DNA from: JBNKFQ01 sp050289385
Lineage (GTDB): Bacteria; Pseudomonadota; Gammaproteobacteria; Pseudomonadales; Porticoccaceae
Reading direction: 5' to 3'
DNA length: 5,320 nucleotides
Assembly: GCA_050289385.1 (NCBI GenBank)
Contig: JBNKFQ010000237.1
Span: 1-5,320, forward strand
Positions 5,155-5,320 of the stretch are shown here, one piece after another. Position 1 is the stretch's first letter. Each line of letters starts with the position of its first letter. The notes under the pieces were generated by a model. That model ran no database searches and was not told the DNA's origin. It was given only the letters and a program-made list of their open reading frames with translations. The translations under genes were made by a program, and so were the position numbers.

Positions 5155-5320
5155 GGGTGCTAGTAAAAATGCAAGCCAGATTCCTTTATCTGTTCACACT
5201 ACTTTGGGTATTTTTGATATCGGTATCGACAAATGCTCAGACTCAAAAGAATACCAGTACGATTGAACCGGTCGAATTAACCGTTTCCGAAAAGGCAAAA
5301 GCTCAAATATGGAACCTGTC
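5151..5320 (+). CDS. TIGR03759-like ICE protein, N-terminal part (cut by window end)
   Basis: About 56 residues are visible. The start is either GTG 5151, overlapping the previous stop as GTGA, or ATG 5169, which has no good ribosome-binding site; coupling favours 5151. A signal peptide is clear: basic MQARFLY, then a hydrophobic LFTLLWVFLISVS and a likely cleavage after TNA, so the protein should be exported. The following ELTVSEKAKAQIWNL resembles the segment preceding 'W.L...EW.RY' in TIGR03759-family (PFL_4693) proteins, which follow pilL in PFGI-1-type elements. The diagnostic part lies outside the window, so the family call depends on gene order and this short stretch. Molecular function is not established. 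Confidence 0.65.
   Translation, partial: MRVLVKMQARFLYLFTLLWVFLISVSTNAQTQKNTSTIEPVELTVSEKAKAQIWNL

Overview
The window looks like part of an integrative and conjugative element (ICE) of the PFGI-1 / Pseudomonas genomic-island type, carried by a gammaproteobacterium. The evidence is a PilL N-terminal protein, the start of what looks like a TIGR03759-family ICE protein, a tyrosine recombinase of the family with a dedicated 'phage integrase N-terminal' domain, an Escherichia coli-type LexA operator and gammaproteobacterial umuDC-like genes. The species cannot be named from this sequence.

Layout. Positions 3-296 (+) hold the 3' end of a gene whose product resembles ParB-like EGHRR/EGRRR proteins. 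Convergent with it is a minus-strand umuD-umuC operon (2089 down to 418), which encodes the protease-processed subunit and catalytic subunit of DNA polymerase V. Only 34 bp from the umuD start, a SRAP/HMCES/YedK-like gene (2124-2783, +) begins in the opposite direction. A good LexA box (2101-2116) sits in that gap, so one SOS operator probably controls mutagenic lesion bypass and abasic-site protection together.

Positions 2784-3586 hold no convincing gene but a great deal of structure. Three strong inverted repeats and short ATTGCC repeats lie at 2863-3019. There is a doubtful minus-strand ORF at 3084-3281. About 260 bases of consecutive hairpins then run directly up to the recombinase start (3315-3586). 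This leader contains a 12-base complement of the 16S rRNA 3' end, a possible 36-codon leader ORF, a terminator-like hairpin with a T-run, and a helix that could hide the recombinase ribosome-binding site. It is the best candidate here for an undescribed structured RNA or a folded recombination/transfer site.

The recombinase (3587-4453, +) has a full set of catalytic residues. After a 124-bp gap comes a tightly packed conjugation operon: pilL (4578-5057), a 31-codon ORF with a strong ribosome-binding site (5059-5154), and the TIGR03759-like gene (from 5151, cut by the window end). Together the window appears to be the junction between SOS-induced cargo and the start of the transfer module.
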